NCBI GenBank assembly: GCA_040414485.1
Contig: JBEDUK010000072.1
Span: forward strand, 1-64,000
DNA: 64,000 nucleotides
Direction: 5' to 3'
Source of the DNA: JBEDUK01 sp040414485
GTDB lineage: Bacteria; Actinomycetota; UBA4738
Shown one piece after another: positions 42,846 to 52,068 of the stretch (position 1 is the first letter of the stretch; every line of letters begins with the position of its first letter). The notes under the pieces were generated by a model. The model ran no database searches. It was not told the DNA's origin and was given only the letters and a program-made list of their open reading frames with translations. The translations under genes were made by a program, and so were the position numbers.

Positions 42846-43277
42846 TCAAGCCGCGGCGACGGACGTCTCTTCGCCACGCTCATCCGCGGCACCCGGCCCG
42901 CGTGATCCGAGCGCGCGCAGATCGAGCGCCGCATCCGCGACCAGCAGGATGATCAGCACGGCTTCATCGATCTTCGAGCTCAAGGCGAGCGGGGTGAACG
43001 TCGTCCCGAACAGCATCAGGTAGCCGATGATCGCGCCGCCGGCCGAGCCGATCAGCACCAGCCGGGCGGCCATTCGCGCCCAGATATGCGGGACGAAAAA
43101 GCCGATCAGGCCGGCCAGGAAGCCGGCCGAAGCGAGCCAGAACAGCCCTCGATGGATCGGGTCGGGGCTGTTCGGCGCGGCCGCCAGGTAGACGTGCACG
43201 CCGAGCGTGTACAGCGTCGCCAGCGCCGCCAATGAACGAAGGACAAGCGAGGAGTTGCTCCGGGCGTTCGAGCGCAT
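42846..43277 (-). CDS. Four-helix membrane protein, unknown function
   Basis: 143 aa from the ATG at 43277, decided by AAGGAGG ten bases upstream; the open frame continues to 43340 without support. Four hydrophobic helices: LVLRSLAALATLYTLGVHVYLA, GLFWLASAGFLAGLIGFF, AARLVLIGSAGGAIIGYLML and EAVLIILLVADAALDL. The layout resembles small DoxX-like or DUF-type membrane proteins, but no diagnostic motif is present. It is followed by nothing on its strand and converges with the secreted protein at 42343. Confidence 0.72.
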   Translation of the reverse strand: MRSNARSNSSLVLRSLAALATLYTLGVHVYLAAAPNSPDPIHRGLFWLASAGFLAGLIGFFVPHIWARMAARLVLIGSAGGAIIGYLMLFGTTFTPLALSSKIDEAVLIILLVADAALDLRALGSRGPGAADERGEETSVAAA

Positions 43278-43387
43278 GGTGAGAGAACCTCCTTCTCCCA
43301 GCCATCGCAGGAACAGACCGGCCGCTTCAAGCCTTCCCATGCCCGCGATCGGGGAAACGGCCGCCTGCGCGACCTGCGCCGTTCCCG

Positions 43388-45211
43388 CTACGAAGCCGCC
43401 CCGACGGCCACGTCCGCGGACGGCAGGAAGATGCGGAACGACGCCCCGCCGCCGGCCCGATCCTCAACCCACGCGCGGCCGCCGTGCAGCCTCGCGAAGT
43501 CGGCCACGAGCGAGAGACCGATGCCCGTCCCGGGGTGATGCGTGTTGATCCGGTCCCCTTGCTGGAACGGCTTGAAGATCGCGCCCTTGAGCTCGTCGGA
43601 CACTCCGTGGCCGTCGTCCTCCACGATCACGGTCACGCCGTCCTGGGCAGCCTCCGTCCGCAGCCAGATCGTGGACCCCTCCGGGGTGTGCCGGGTGGCG
43701 TTCACGAGCAGGTTCTCGATGATCCGTTCGACCTTCGCCCCGTCGGCCACGACCTCGGTCGACGGCACGGACACCACCAGCGAGCGGGCTCCGACGTCGG
43801 TCTCGTCGACCACCCCGGCTGCAAGGTCCCCGAGGTTCACCGGCGCGAGCTTCGGCTCCAGCACGCCGCGCGCCATCCGATCCACGTCCAGCAGGTCCGT
43901 GAGCAGCCGCTCCAGCTTCCGCGCGTTCGCCGCCAGCCGATCCAGCATCTCGTCTTTCTCCGCCGGCGACAGTTGCAGGTCGGTTCGGCGAAGCGTCAGC
44001 GCGAAGCCCAGGACGGCCGTGAGCGGCGTTCGCAACTCGTGCGACACGGCCTGAAGGAACGAGTTCCGCATCTGGTCCAGCGCCCGGAGCCGTTCGGTCG
44101 CCTCCTGCTCCAGCTCCAGCGCCCCCCGCAGGGCCCCCTCGGCGTGCTTCGACTCGGTGATGTCGAACATGACGCCCTGCTGGAACCGCGCCTCCCCCGC
44201 GTAGTCGCGGATCACGATCGAATCGTCCCGGAACCACACCACACGGCCGTTGCGGGCGATCATCCGGTACTCGAGCCCCAACTGCTCGCCGGTCGTTCGA
44301 ACCCGCTCCTCGGCATCCCGGTACCGCCCGACGTCGTCCGGGTGGAGCTGCTGGTCGAACAGTGTCGGGTCCCCCGTCCACTCCTCCGGCGTGAACCCGA
44401 GGATCCGTTCGATCTGCGGGCTCACGTACAGCCACCTGCCCGCCTCCTCGAACTCGGCCGCGTAGACGATGGCCGGCAGAGGCTCGACCAGCGCCCGGTA
44501 CTTCGCCTCCGCCTGCTGCAGCTGCGCCGCCTGCTCGGACAGGCGCTCGTTGCGTTCGCGGAGCCGCCGCGCGGTCGCCAGCACGATGGGCAGGATGACG
44601 ATGTACAGGGCCGCCAGCCCGACGCCAAAGACGACCGCGACCGTCCGGAGCAGCCTGTCGATCGCCGTCTGGACGTATTCGTAGCTCTGGTAGACCTCGA
44701 TGACGCCGACGACCCGGTCGGTCTGGGGGTCCTTGAGGGGCACGTAGGTCTCGAACAGCTTCGACGCCAGCCTCCGTTCGGTGAAGTTCTCGGGCTCCCG
44801 CAGGTCGCTCACGTCGCTCACCGACTCGCCGTCGACCATCTCCCGGAACTCGGGCTGCGGGAACCGCTTGCCGATCGCCGCCGGATCGTCGGAGAACAGG
44901 ATCGTGCCGTCGAGCGCCCAGACCTTGACCCGGACGATGCGCCCATCCGACATCGCGCGATGGACCACCAGCCGGTCGACCATCCGGTAGCGCTCGCCGC
45001 GGATGGGACGGCGCACGTCGCCCGGCGGCAGGAGCGGCTGGATCACCTCCGTGGCGACCGTCTGAGCGTGCAGGCTCGCGGCGGCCTCCTCCTGCCCACG
45101 GACGGCCTTCGCCGTCACGGCCGCCACGGTCACCCCGGTCGCCAGAAACGCGAGCAGGCTGCCGACGGCGAACCGGCCGATCAGCCGTCGCCCATCAGAT
45201 CGCGCCTTCAT
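43388..45211 (-). CDS. Sensor histidine kinase with extracytoplasmic sensor and PAS domain
   Basis: 607 aa. TM1 is about residues 12-33 and TM2 about 190-212, enclosing a sensor of some 155 residues with a double-strand pattern (VKVWALDGTILFSDDP; LFETYVPLKDPQTDRVVGVIEV, in pieces), a PAS/Cache-like fold. A coiled coil (214-236) and a PAS domain with PAC-like end (about 237-356) follow. HisKA has His391 in SHELRTPL. The ATPase domain has Asn500 (N box), EDDGHGV (531-537) and GTGIGLSLV (561-569). No response regulator is adjacent, so it is an orphan. It is divergent from a Ser/Thr kinase gene across 91 bases. Confidence 0.94.
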   Translation of the reverse strand: MKARSDGRRLIGRFAVGSLLAFLATGVTVAAVTAKAVRGQEEAAASLHAQTVATEVIQPLLPPGDVRRPIRGERYRMVDRLVVHRAMSDGRIVRVKVWALDGTILFSDDPAAIGKRFPQPEFREMVDGESVSDVSDLREPENFTERRLASKLFETYVPLKDPQTDRVVGVIEVYQSYEYVQTAIDRLLRTVAVVFGVGLAALYIVILPIVLATARRLRERNERLSEQAAQLQQAEAKYRALVEPLPAIVYAAEFEEAGRWLYVSPQIERILGFTPEEWTGDPTLFDQQLHPDDVGRYRDAEERVRTTGEQLGLEYRMIARNGRVVWFRDDSIVIRDYAGEARFQQGVMFDITESKHAEGALRGALELEQEATERLRALDQMRNSFLQAVSHELRTPLTAVLGFALTLRRTDLQLSPAEKDEMLDRLAANARKLERLLTDLLDVDRMARGVLEPKLAPVNLGDLAAGVVDETDVGARSLVVSVPSTEVVADGAKVERIIENLLVNATRHTPEGSTIWLRTEAAQDGVTVIVEDDGHGVSDELKGAIFKPFQQGDRINTHHPGTGIGLSLVADFARLHGGRAWVEDRAGGGASFRIFLPSADVAVGAAS

Positions 45212-45302
45212 GTCCTCACGGTGGTATCGGAACGCCCGCGTGGGCCGTTGAGCGGGCGCCGAACTCCCCCCGCGGAGGCCTCCGACCGGCGATGATGGTG
45301 CG

Positions 45303-46907
45303 GTGACGATCGATCAGCGGATCCAGCGGTTCCGGCTCGAGCGCGCGCTCGGCAGCGGAGCCTTCGCGACCGTCTGGCTCGCCTACGACGAGCACCTTGA
45401 CGGGCTGGTCGCGCTCAAGATCCTGGCGGACAACTGGAGCCGCAACGAGGACGCCCGCCGGCGCTTCGTGGAGGAGGCGCGCGCCATGCGCCGCCTGGAC
45501 TCCGACCGGGTCGTGCGCGTGTACGAGCTCTCGACCCTGCCCGACGGCCGTCCGTTCATCGTCATGGAGTTCGCCGACCGCGGGAGCCTGGAGGACCGGA
45601 TGCGCTTCGCGAAGCAGACCTCGAGCGCGTTCTCAGCGTCCGAGGTCGCGGCGATCGGCATCGAGCTCGCCGCCTGCGTCTCGTCGGTGCACGCGGCCCG
45701 GATCGTGCACCGCGACGTGAAGCCCAGCAACGTGCTGTACCGAACCGTCCCGGCGGAGACGCGGGAGGCGCTGCGCCGAACCGGCCGGCCGGCCCCGACC
45801 GAACGCATGATCCTCGGCGACTTCGGCATCGCGCGTCGGTCCGAGCTGCCGGGCCTCACGATCGTGGTCGGATCGCCCCAGTACATGGCGCCCGAGCAGG
45901 CGGACCCCGCCACCGCGCACCGTGTGGACGAGCGCGCCGACGTCTACTCGGCAGGGATCGTCCTTTACGAGCTGCTGGCCGGGTCCGCTCCGGTCCCCGG
46001 GCCGGGCGCGATGGCGCCGGACGTCCGTGACGTGCGGAACGACGTGCCACCGACCATGGCCCACGCGATCCGGCGCTCCATCGCCGCGGACCCGGGCGCC
46101 CGGTACGCCACCGCATGGGAGCTGCGGGCCGACCTGGTCAGATCGCTCGGCGAGCCGGTTCCGCATGCGGCAGCGGCGACCGTGAGCTCGAACAACGCCC
46201 ACACGAGCACGCACCCCGCGCCGCGCACGGCGTACGCCCGCGCGACCGACGTCGCCGAGGCGCCCGTCCGGACGCGCCGGCTCGACGCGATCGCAGGAGC
46301 CGCTCCGGCCGTCGGCCCCCCCGCGCCGATCGCTGCCCCGGCGGCGGCAGCGGCCGCGGCCCCTCGGCCGGCCCCCGCGGTGCCGGCCGCTCGTGCCCCG
46401 CGGCCGCCGGTCGGCCTCTTCGACGCCTGCTCGTTCGCGTCGCTGGCCGGGGTCGTGCTGGTCATCGCCTCGCTGAGCCCATGGAGAAGCTCGCAAGGCA
46501 TGGTGACCGGCGTGACGACCCGTCCGGGCACGATCGTGTTCGCCGCCGGCGGGGCGGTCATCGCGGCCGCGGTGCTCCGCTGGGCCACCCGCGACAAGTG
46601 GGGGCTGCGCGCGATCCGGGTCCTGTCGGTCCTGGCCGGACTGACGACGCTCGGGGTGGTGGCCTACCAGGCCTGGACGATCCGGTCATCGCTGGGGTGG
46701 GTCATCGGCCGCGGCGCCTACAAGACCCCCGGGCTGGGCGCCTACCTTGCGCTGGCCGGCGCGGTCCTCGCGTTCGTCGCCGCCGGCCGCGCGAAGCGCC
46801 AACTCCACGCGCTGTGGCTCGGACGCCTGCAGGCGAGGGCCGGCGTCAGGCCGATTCAGCCCGCAGGCGGACCGCCCTCATCGTCGATCTCGCTCTTCGA
46901 CCCCTGA
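45303..46907 (+). CDS. Serine/threonine protein kinase with four C-terminal membrane helices
   Basis: 534 aa from a GTG at 45303. The kinase domain (about 10-275) is complete: LGSGAFATVWLAYD (P loop), ALKILADNW (Lys39), IVHRDVKPSNVLY (Asp138), LGDFGIARR (Asp173), YMAPEQADP. An Ala/Pro linker (about 290-375) leads to four hydrophobic segments (FASLAGVVLVIASLSPW; TIVFAAGGAVIAAAVL; VLSVLAGLTTLGVVAYQAW; LGAYLALAGAVLAFVAAG). No PASTA or other extracytoplasmic sensor is present, unlike PknB. It overlaps the gltX end by 52 bases in convergent orientation. Confidence 0.93.
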   Translation: MTIDQRIQRFRLERALGSGAFATVWLAYDEHLDGLVALKILADNWSRNEDARRRFVEEARAMRRLDSDRVVRVYELSTLPDGRPFIVMEFADRGSLEDRMRFAKQTSSAFSASEVAAIGIELAACVSSVHAARIVHRDVKPSNVLYRTVPAETREALRRTGRPAPTERMILGDFGIARRSELPGLTIVVGSPQYMAPEQADPATAHRVDERADVYSAGIVLYELLAGSAPVPGPGAMAPDVRDVRNDVPPTMAHAIRRSIAADPGARYATAWELRADLVRSLGEPVPHAAAATVSSNNAHTSTHPAPRTAYARATDVAEAPVRTRRLDAIAGAAPAVGPPAPIAAPAAAAAAAPRPAPAVPAARAPRPPVGLFDACSFASLAGVVLVIASLSPWRSSQGMVTGVTTRPGTIVFAAGGAVIAAAVLRWATRDKWGLRAIRVLSVLAGLTTLGVVAYQAWTIRSSLGWVIGRGAYKTPGLGAYLALAGAVLAFVAAGRAKRQLHALWLGRLQARAGVRPIQPAGGPPSSSISLFDP

Positions 46908-48391
46908 TCGAGGCCGCCGGCCGCGGCCCCGGCCGCCGCGGCTTCCAGGCGCGCCAGCGAGCGCTCCTTCCCGAGGAGTTCCATCGACTCGAACAACGGC
47001 GGTGAGACCAGCGCGCCGGTGATCGCCGCGCGGATCGGCTGGAAAGCGTTCTTCGAGCTCAGGCCGAATTCCTCCTTGATCTCGGTGAGCGTCGACTGGA
47101 TCGCCTCGTGGGTCCACGGATCCACGGACCGAAGCCGTTCCGCGGCCTCGCGCAGGAGCCCGGCGCGGTCCGGGCCGAGCATTTTCCTCGCCTTCTCGTC
47201 GGGTTCGAGGTCGTCGACGAAGAGGAACCGAAGCATCGCGAGCCCCTCGGCCACCGTCCGCATCCGTTCCTTCACCAGCGGCACGGCCTCGGTGACGACG
47301 GCGGGATCCACGCGAAACCCCTCCTCGTCGGCCACCTCGGTGATCAGTGACGCGAGACGCTCGTCGGAGGCCTCCCGGATGTAGTGCCCGTTCATCCACG
47401 CCAGCTTCTGCGGGTCGAACGCCGCCGGGCTCTTCGACACCCTGGCCAGGTCGAAGTGCTCGATCATCTCCTGGAGCGTGAAGAACGTCGTCGTCGCGTC
47501 GAACGACCAGCCGAGCAGCCCCAGGTAGTTCACCATCGCCTCGGGCAGGTACCCCTGCTCCCGGAACGCCTCGACGGCGACGGAGCCGAACCGCTTCGAC
47601 AGCGGCTGATGGTCCGGGCCCACGATCAGCGGCAGGTGCGCGTACAGCGGCGGGTCAGCGCCGAGCGCCTGCATCATCTCGACCTGCCGCGGGGTCGAGG
47701 GCAGCAGGTCCACGCCACGGATCACGTGCGTCATGCGCATGGCGACGTCGTCCACGGCGGCCGCCAGCAGATATGTCGGCGAACCGTCGCTTCGAAGGAT
47801 CACGAAGTCCTTCAGGTCGTCCGCCGGGAACGTCGTGTCGCCCCTGATCACGTCGTGGACGGTGATGTCGTGGCCGGGCATGGCGAATCGCACCGCGAAC
47901 GAACGGCCCTGGCGCCCGAACTCGGCCCGCTCGGTGTCGGTCAGATGACGGCACCGGCCGTCGTAACCGGGCGTCTCGCCGCGGCTGAGCGCATCGCGCC
48001 GCCGGTCCTCCAGTTCCCCGGGCGTGCAGTAGCAGCGGTAGGCGCGCCCGTCGGCGAGGAACCCCTCGGCGATCGCGACGATGCCCTTCATCCGTTCGCT
48101 CTGGATGTACGGCCCGTACGGCCCGCCCACGTCCGGCCCCTCGTCCCAGTCCAGGCCGAGCCAGCGAAGCGACCGCTTGAGGATGTCGATGGCCTCCTCG
48201 GTGGACCGCCGCTGATCGGTGTCCTCCACGCGGAGGACGAACGTCCCCCGGTTATGCCTGGCGAACAGCCACGAATACAGCGCCGTGCGAGCGCCGCCGA
48301 CGTGCAGGTAGCCAGTGGGGGCCGGCGCGAACCGGCACCGCACCCCCGTCTCGTCGACGTTCGCTCCCGGTCCGACCGGCCCGTCAGCCAC
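46856..48391 (-). CDS. gltX: Glutamyl-tRNA synthetase
   Basis: 511 aa. Class I features: the HIGH-type TGYLHVGGARTAL (residues 27-37), EDTDQRRST, and the KMSKS-type LSKRFG (264-269). The glutamate-binding RFAPAPTG opens the Rossmann fold, and the C-terminal anticodon-binding cage is helical. With GatCAB also encoded in the window, this GltX may be non-discriminating and charge tRNA-Gln with Glu for later amidation. That is inference from the presence of gatCAB. The ATG overlaps the end of the FAH-family gene by 8 bases. Confidence 0.95.
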   Translation of the reverse strand: MADGPVGPGANVDETGVRCRFAPAPTGYLHVGGARTALYSWLFARHNRGTFVLRVEDTDQRRSTEEAIDILKRSLRWLGLDWDEGPDVGGPYGPYIQSERMKGIVAIAEGFLADGRAYRCYCTPGELEDRRRDALSRGETPGYDGRCRHLTDTERAEFGRQGRSFAVRFAMPGHDITVHDVIRGDTTFPADDLKDFVILRSDGSPTYLLAAAVDDVAMRMTHVIRGVDLLPSTPRQVEMMQALGADPPLYAHLPLIVGPDHQPLSKRFGSVAVEAFREQGYLPEAMVNYLGLLGWSFDATTTFFTLQEMIEHFDLARVSKSPAAFDPQKLAWMNGHYIREASDERLASLITEVADEEGFRVDPAVVTEAVPLVKERMRTVAEGLAMLRFLFVDDLEPDEKARKMLGPDRAGLLREAAERLRSVDPWTHEAIQSTLTEIKEEFGLSSKNAFQPIRAAITGALVSPPLFESMELLGKERSLARLEAAAAGAAAGGLDQGSKSEIDDEGGPPAG

Positions 48392-49145
48392 CGGCCACCA
48401 CCTGGTTCCGAAGGACGCCGATGCCCTCGACGTCCACCTCGATCACGTCGCCGACCTCGACCGGACCGACGCCGGCCGGCGTGCCGGTGAGGATCACGTC
48501 GCCCGGAAGGAGCGTCATGACCGCGGTCACGAACTCGACCAGTTCGCTCACGCCGAACGCCATCTGCGACGTCCGAGCTGCCTGTCGCGTCTCACCGTTG
48601 ACCCGAAGCTCGACGGCCACGTCGCTGGGGTCCAGCTCGGTCTCGACCCACGGCCCGAGCGGTCCGAACCCGTCGAAGCCCTTCGCCCGCGTCCACTGGC
48701 CGTCCTTCGCCTGCAGGTCACGCGCGGTGACGTCGTTGGCGCAGGTGAAGCCCAGGATGTAGCGGCCGGCCTCCTCCGCCGGGACGCGGCGCGCAAGTCT
48801 GCCGATCACCACCGCGAGCTCGCCTTCGGGATCCACCCGGGAGGACTGCGTTGGGTACGGGATGGGATCGTCCGGCCCGGTCACGGCCGTCGAGGGCTTG
48901 AGGAAGATCACCGGCTCCACGGGCACCGCTCCGCCCATCTCCGCCGCGTGCTCGACGTAGTTCTTGCCGACCGCCACGACCTTCGAGGGGAGCACCGGCG
49001 CCAGCAGTCGCACCTGGTCGAGCGGGATGTCCTCGCCGGTCGGCACCGGGTCCTCGAAGAACGTCCCCCGGAGCGGCCGGACGAACTCGCCCTCCACCGC
49101 CCCGGTCGAGATGCGCGAGCCGCTTCGGAATCGAACGAGTCTCAT
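48384..49145 (-). CDS. Fumarylacetoacetate hydrolase-family protein
   Basis: 253 aa from the ATG at 49145 (MRLVRFRSGSR); a longer frame to 49220 would run into serA. The FAH core is clear: VVAVGKNYVEHAAEMG, PVIFLKPSTAVTGPDDPI, VDPEGELAVVIG (metal-binding E-x-E), GFTCANDVTARDLQAKDGQW, KGFDGFGPLGPWV, PGDVILTGTPAGVGPV. Family members hydrolyse or decarboxylate 2-oxo acids such as acylpyruvates or oxaloacetate. The exact substrate cannot be read. It lies between serA and gltX with small gaps. Confidence 0.92.
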   Translation of the reverse strand: MRLVRFRSGSRISTGAVEGEFVRPLRGTFFEDPVPTGEDIPLDQVRLLAPVLPSKVVAVGKNYVEHAAEMGGAVPVEPVIFLKPSTAVTGPDDPIPYPTQSSRVDPEGELAVVIGRLARRVPAEEAGRYILGFTCANDVTARDLQAKDGQWTRAKGFDGFGPLGPWVETELDPSDVAVELRVNGETRQAARTSQMAFGVSELVEFVTAVMTLLPGDVILTGTPAGVGPVEVGDVIEVDVEGIGVLRNQVVAGG

Positions 49146-49170
49146 CGGGCGAACAGGATATCGGGAGGCC

Positions 49171-50799
49171 TTATCCCGGAAGGGTGAGGAACAGCGGCGG
49201 CTGGTCGGTTCCGGACGCACGTTCGATCTCCTCCAGCACGTGCGCCGGGATCGGGCTGTCCACGGTGAGGACCATGAGCGCCGCCCCGCCGGCGGCGCGC
49301 CTGCCGACCTCCATGCTGGCGATGTTCACGCCCGCCTCGCCCAGCATGGTGCCCACGCGCCCGATCACGCCGGGACGGTCCTCGTGGTGGATGAAGGCCA
49401 TGTACCGGGCGGGGGCGATGTCGACGTCGAATCCGAACACCCGAACCAGGCGGGCGCCGTCGCGCTTGGCGACCACCGTGCCCGCCACCGACACCTCGCC
49501 GGAGTCGGTGGCCGCCGTCACCGTCATCAGGTTCACGTATTCGTCCGCCGCCGACGAGCGGCGTTCCCCCACGTGCAGCCCCCGCTCCTTCGCGATCACC
49601 GGCGCGTTGACGAACGAAACCGGTTCGTCCACCACAGCCTCGAGCGATCGCCGGACCGCCGCCAGCGTCAGCGCCCGCGTGTCGTGCTCCGCCAGCCCTC
49701 CGAGGTACTCGCATTCCAGGCCCTGGATCGGACCGTCGGCAAGGCCCGTCACCAGCGCGCCGAGTACCTCGGCCAGCGGGAGGAACGGCCGGACCACCTC
49801 GCTCACCTCCGCCGCGGCGCTCACGTTGACCGCGTACGGCACGAACGCGCCGGCAAGCGCCAGCCGAACCATCTCCGCGATGGCCAGCCCGGCCTTGTCC
49901 TGCGCCTCGACCGTCGACGCGCCCAGATGCGGCGTGACCACCACGCGCTCGTCTTCGAACAGCGGGCTCGATGTGGTGGGCTCCGTCGCGAAGACGTCGA
50001 GCCCCGCGCCACCGACGCGGTCCTCCTTAAGCGCCGCCGCGAGAGCAGCCTCGTCGACGATGCCTCCCCGGGCGGTGTTCACGATCCGCGCGCCGGGCTT
50101 CATGAGGCCGAACTCCCGCTCGCCGATGAGGCCCTTCGTCTCGGGGGTGAGCGGCAGGTGCACGGTCAGGAAGTCGCTCTGCACCAGCAGCGCGTCGAGC
50201 GTGGGCTGCATCTCCACGCCCAGGTTCCGCCCGCGCTCGCGAGGCACATACGGATCGAACGCCAGGATGCGCATCCCGAACGCCGCCGCGCGCTGCGCCA
50301 CCATGGCGCCGACGCGACCCAGCCCGATCACGCCGAGCGTTTTGCCGTGCAGTTCCACGCCCTGGAACCGTTCCCGTTCCCACCGGCCGGCGCGCAGCGC
50401 CTCGTCGGCCCTGGCGATGCCTCGCGCCTGCGCGAGGAGCAGCGCCATGGTGTGTTCGGCCGCGCTGACGATGTTCGACTGCGGCGCGTTGACCACGAGC
50501 ACGCCACGCCTGGTGGCGGCGTCCACGTCCACGTTGTCCAGCCCGATCCCGGCGCGGGCGACGACCATGAGCCGCCGGCCGGCGTCGATCACCTCGGCCG
50601 TGACCTTCGTCTGCGATCGCACGATCAGCGCGTGATACGGCGCGATCACGTCGGACAGGCCCGCCGCGGCCAGTTCGGGCCGGACGTCCACCTCGAAGTC
50701 CCGCCGCAGCAGCTCGAGTCCCCGCTCGGCGAGCGGTTCGGTGATCAGGACCCTGCGCACGCCGGCCGTGGCCGTCGGCGTTTCCTCGGCGTTCGACAT
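49171..50799 (-). CDS. serA: D-3-phosphoglycerate dehydrogenase
   Basis: 542 aa, the long form with intervening and ACT domains. The NAD domain has LGVIGLGRVGAMVAQRAAAF (GxGxxG). The active-site residues appear in VNTARGGIVDEAAL (Arg), GLDVFATEPTTSSPL (Glu region) and VVVTPHLGAST (His). An allosteric substrate-binding domain (about 330-455) and a C-terminal ACT domain (FIHHEDRPGVIGRVGTMLGEAGVNIASMEVG, in pieces) follow. It starts serine synthesis from 3-phosphoglycerate. The ACT domain usually gives serine feedback control. It follows the aminotransferase gene by 13 bases. Confidence 0.95.
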   Translation of the reverse strand: MSNAEETPTATAGVRRVLITEPLAERGLELLRRDFEVDVRPELAAAGLSDVIAPYHALIVRSQTKVTAEVIDAGRRLMVVARAGIGLDNVDVDAATRRGVLVVNAPQSNIVSAAEHTMALLLAQARGIARADEALRAGRWERERFQGVELHGKTLGVIGLGRVGAMVAQRAAAFGMRILAFDPYVPRERGRNLGVEMQPTLDALLVQSDFLTVHLPLTPETKGLIGEREFGLMKPGARIVNTARGGIVDEAALAAALKEDRVGGAGLDVFATEPTTSSPLFEDERVVVTPHLGASTVEAQDKAGLAIAEMVRLALAGAFVPYAVNVSAAAEVSEVVRPFLPLAEVLGALVTGLADGPIQGLECEYLGGLAEHDTRALTLAAVRRSLEAVVDEPVSFVNAPVIAKERGLHVGERRSSAADEYVNLMTVTAATDSGEVSVAGTVVAKRDGARLVRVFGFDVDIAPARYMAFIHHEDRPGVIGRVGTMLGEAGVNIASMEVGRRAAGGAALMVLTVDSPIPAHVLEEIERASGTDQPPLFLTLPG

Positions 50800-50801
50800 C
50801 G

Positions 50802-50816
50802 GTAAGGCTGCCTTAC
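50802..50816. repeat. Inverted repeat at the serA start
   Basis: GTAAGGC-T-GCCTTAC is a 15-base dyad that overlaps the aminotransferase stop and carries the AAGGC that would serve as the serA ribosome binding site. With a one-base centre it is more a protein-binding dyad than a hairpin. Significance uncertain. Confidence 0.3.
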
Positions 50817-51976
50817 GAATTCGATTCCGGCTTCCGCGCGAAGACGGCCTCGGCGGCGGCGACCCCGGCCCCCGGAGGCACGGGGTATCCCATCGAGGTG
50901 AGGGTCTGCTCGAGCGCCGACAGACCGCGGACGATGTCGAGGCGATCGTAGTTCCCCAGGTGGCCGATGCGGAACACCTTCCCCTTCATGGGTCCCTGCC
51001 CGGGCGCGAGGATCACGCCGTGGTCGCGGCGGCATCGCGCGACCAGGTCGTTCCCGTCGATCCCGTCCGGGGCCTTGATGGCGGTCACCGCCCACGCGCG
51101 GTCGAGGTATTCGCCCGACAGTTCCAGTCCCATCGCCCCGACGCCCGCCTTGACCGCTTCGGACAGCACCTGGTGACGTTCGAGCACCGCGTCGGCGCCC
51201 TCGTCGTAGTAGAGCCGAAGCGCCGCGCGCAGGCCCATCATCACGTGAACGGCCGGCGTGAACGGGCTCTCCGGGTCCTTCAGGTCGTAGGAGTCCTTGT
51301 AGAGCGCCCAGTCGAAGTAGAACCGCGGATTCGTCGCGATGGCGCTCGCGTCCCACGCGCGCTGGTTCACCGAGACGAACGCCACCCCGGGCGAGGCGGA
51401 CAGGGCCTTCTGCGAACCCCCGACGGCCACGTCGACGCCCCACGCGTCGCCGTCGTACGGCACGGCGCCGAGCGAGGAGATCACGTCGACCACGAAGAGC
51501 ACGTCCCGCTCGCGGCACACCGCGCCCATGGCTTCGATGTCGTGGATGACGCCGGTCGAGGTCTCGCTGTGCTGCGCGAGCACGGCCTTCGTGGGAGCCT
51601 CGTCCAGCGCGGCCGCAACGTCCTCGGCGCGAACGGCGGTGCCCCACTCCTGGTCGATGGTTCGCACGTCGGCCCGGTAGGCGCGTGCGATCTTCGCGAA
51701 GCGCTCGCCGAAATAGCCGGCAACGGGGACCACCACGCGGTCGCCCGGCGAGAGCAGGTTCGCCACCGCGGACTCCAGGCCGCCCGTGCCGGAGGAGGTG
51801 AAGCACAGCACGTCGGAGTTCGTCTTGAGCATCTCCTGCAGGCCCTCGGTGACTTCCCGCAACAGCGCGCCGTAGCCGGGGCCGCGGTGGTACACGAGGG
51901 GGCTGCCCTGCGCGATCAGCACCTCGGGCGGGATGGGTGTCGGCCCGGGGGCCATGAGGATCTCGGGTCTGTCCAC
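50813..51976 (-). CDS. Class V aminotransferase (serine-pyruvate / alanine-glyoxylate type)
   Basis: 387 aa from a GTG at 51976 with GGAGGG eight bases upstream. It opens with ILMAPGPTPIPPEVL, typical of the AGT/SGAT family. PLP contacts are SSGTGGLESAVANLLSPGD, VLAQHSETSTGVIHDIE, VVDVISSLGAVPYD and the Schiff-base lysine in VGGSQKALSASPG. It could be the phosphoserine/serine aminotransferase that partners SerA, as such enzymes do in lineages lacking SerC. It could also transaminate glyoxylate made by GlcDEF. Position favours the serine role. Confidence 0.9.
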   Translation of the reverse strand: MDRPEILMAPGPTPIPPEVLIAQGSPLVYHRGPGYGALLREVTEGLQEMLKTNSDVLCFTSSGTGGLESAVANLLSPGDRVVVPVAGYFGERFAKIARAYRADVRTIDQEWGTAVRAEDVAAALDEAPTKAVLAQHSETSTGVIHDIEAMGAVCRERDVLFVVDVISSLGAVPYDGDAWGVDVAVGGSQKALSASPGVAFVSVNQRAWDASAIATNPRFYFDWALYKDSYDLKDPESPFTPAVHVMMGLRAALRLYYDEGADAVLERHQVLSEAVKAGVGAMGLELSGEYLDRAWAVTAIKAPDGIDGNDLVARCRRDHGVILAPGQGPMKGKVFRIGHLGNYDRLDIVRGLSALEQTLTSMGYPVPPGAGVAAAEAVFARKPESNS

Positions 51977-52068
51977 GGTTTTCGTCCCTCCAGGGTGCCG
52001 GCCCAGCGAACGGCGGGCGGGAAGGCGGCGAGCGTATCACCCGGTCGCGGGGCCTATCCTTCGGCGCG

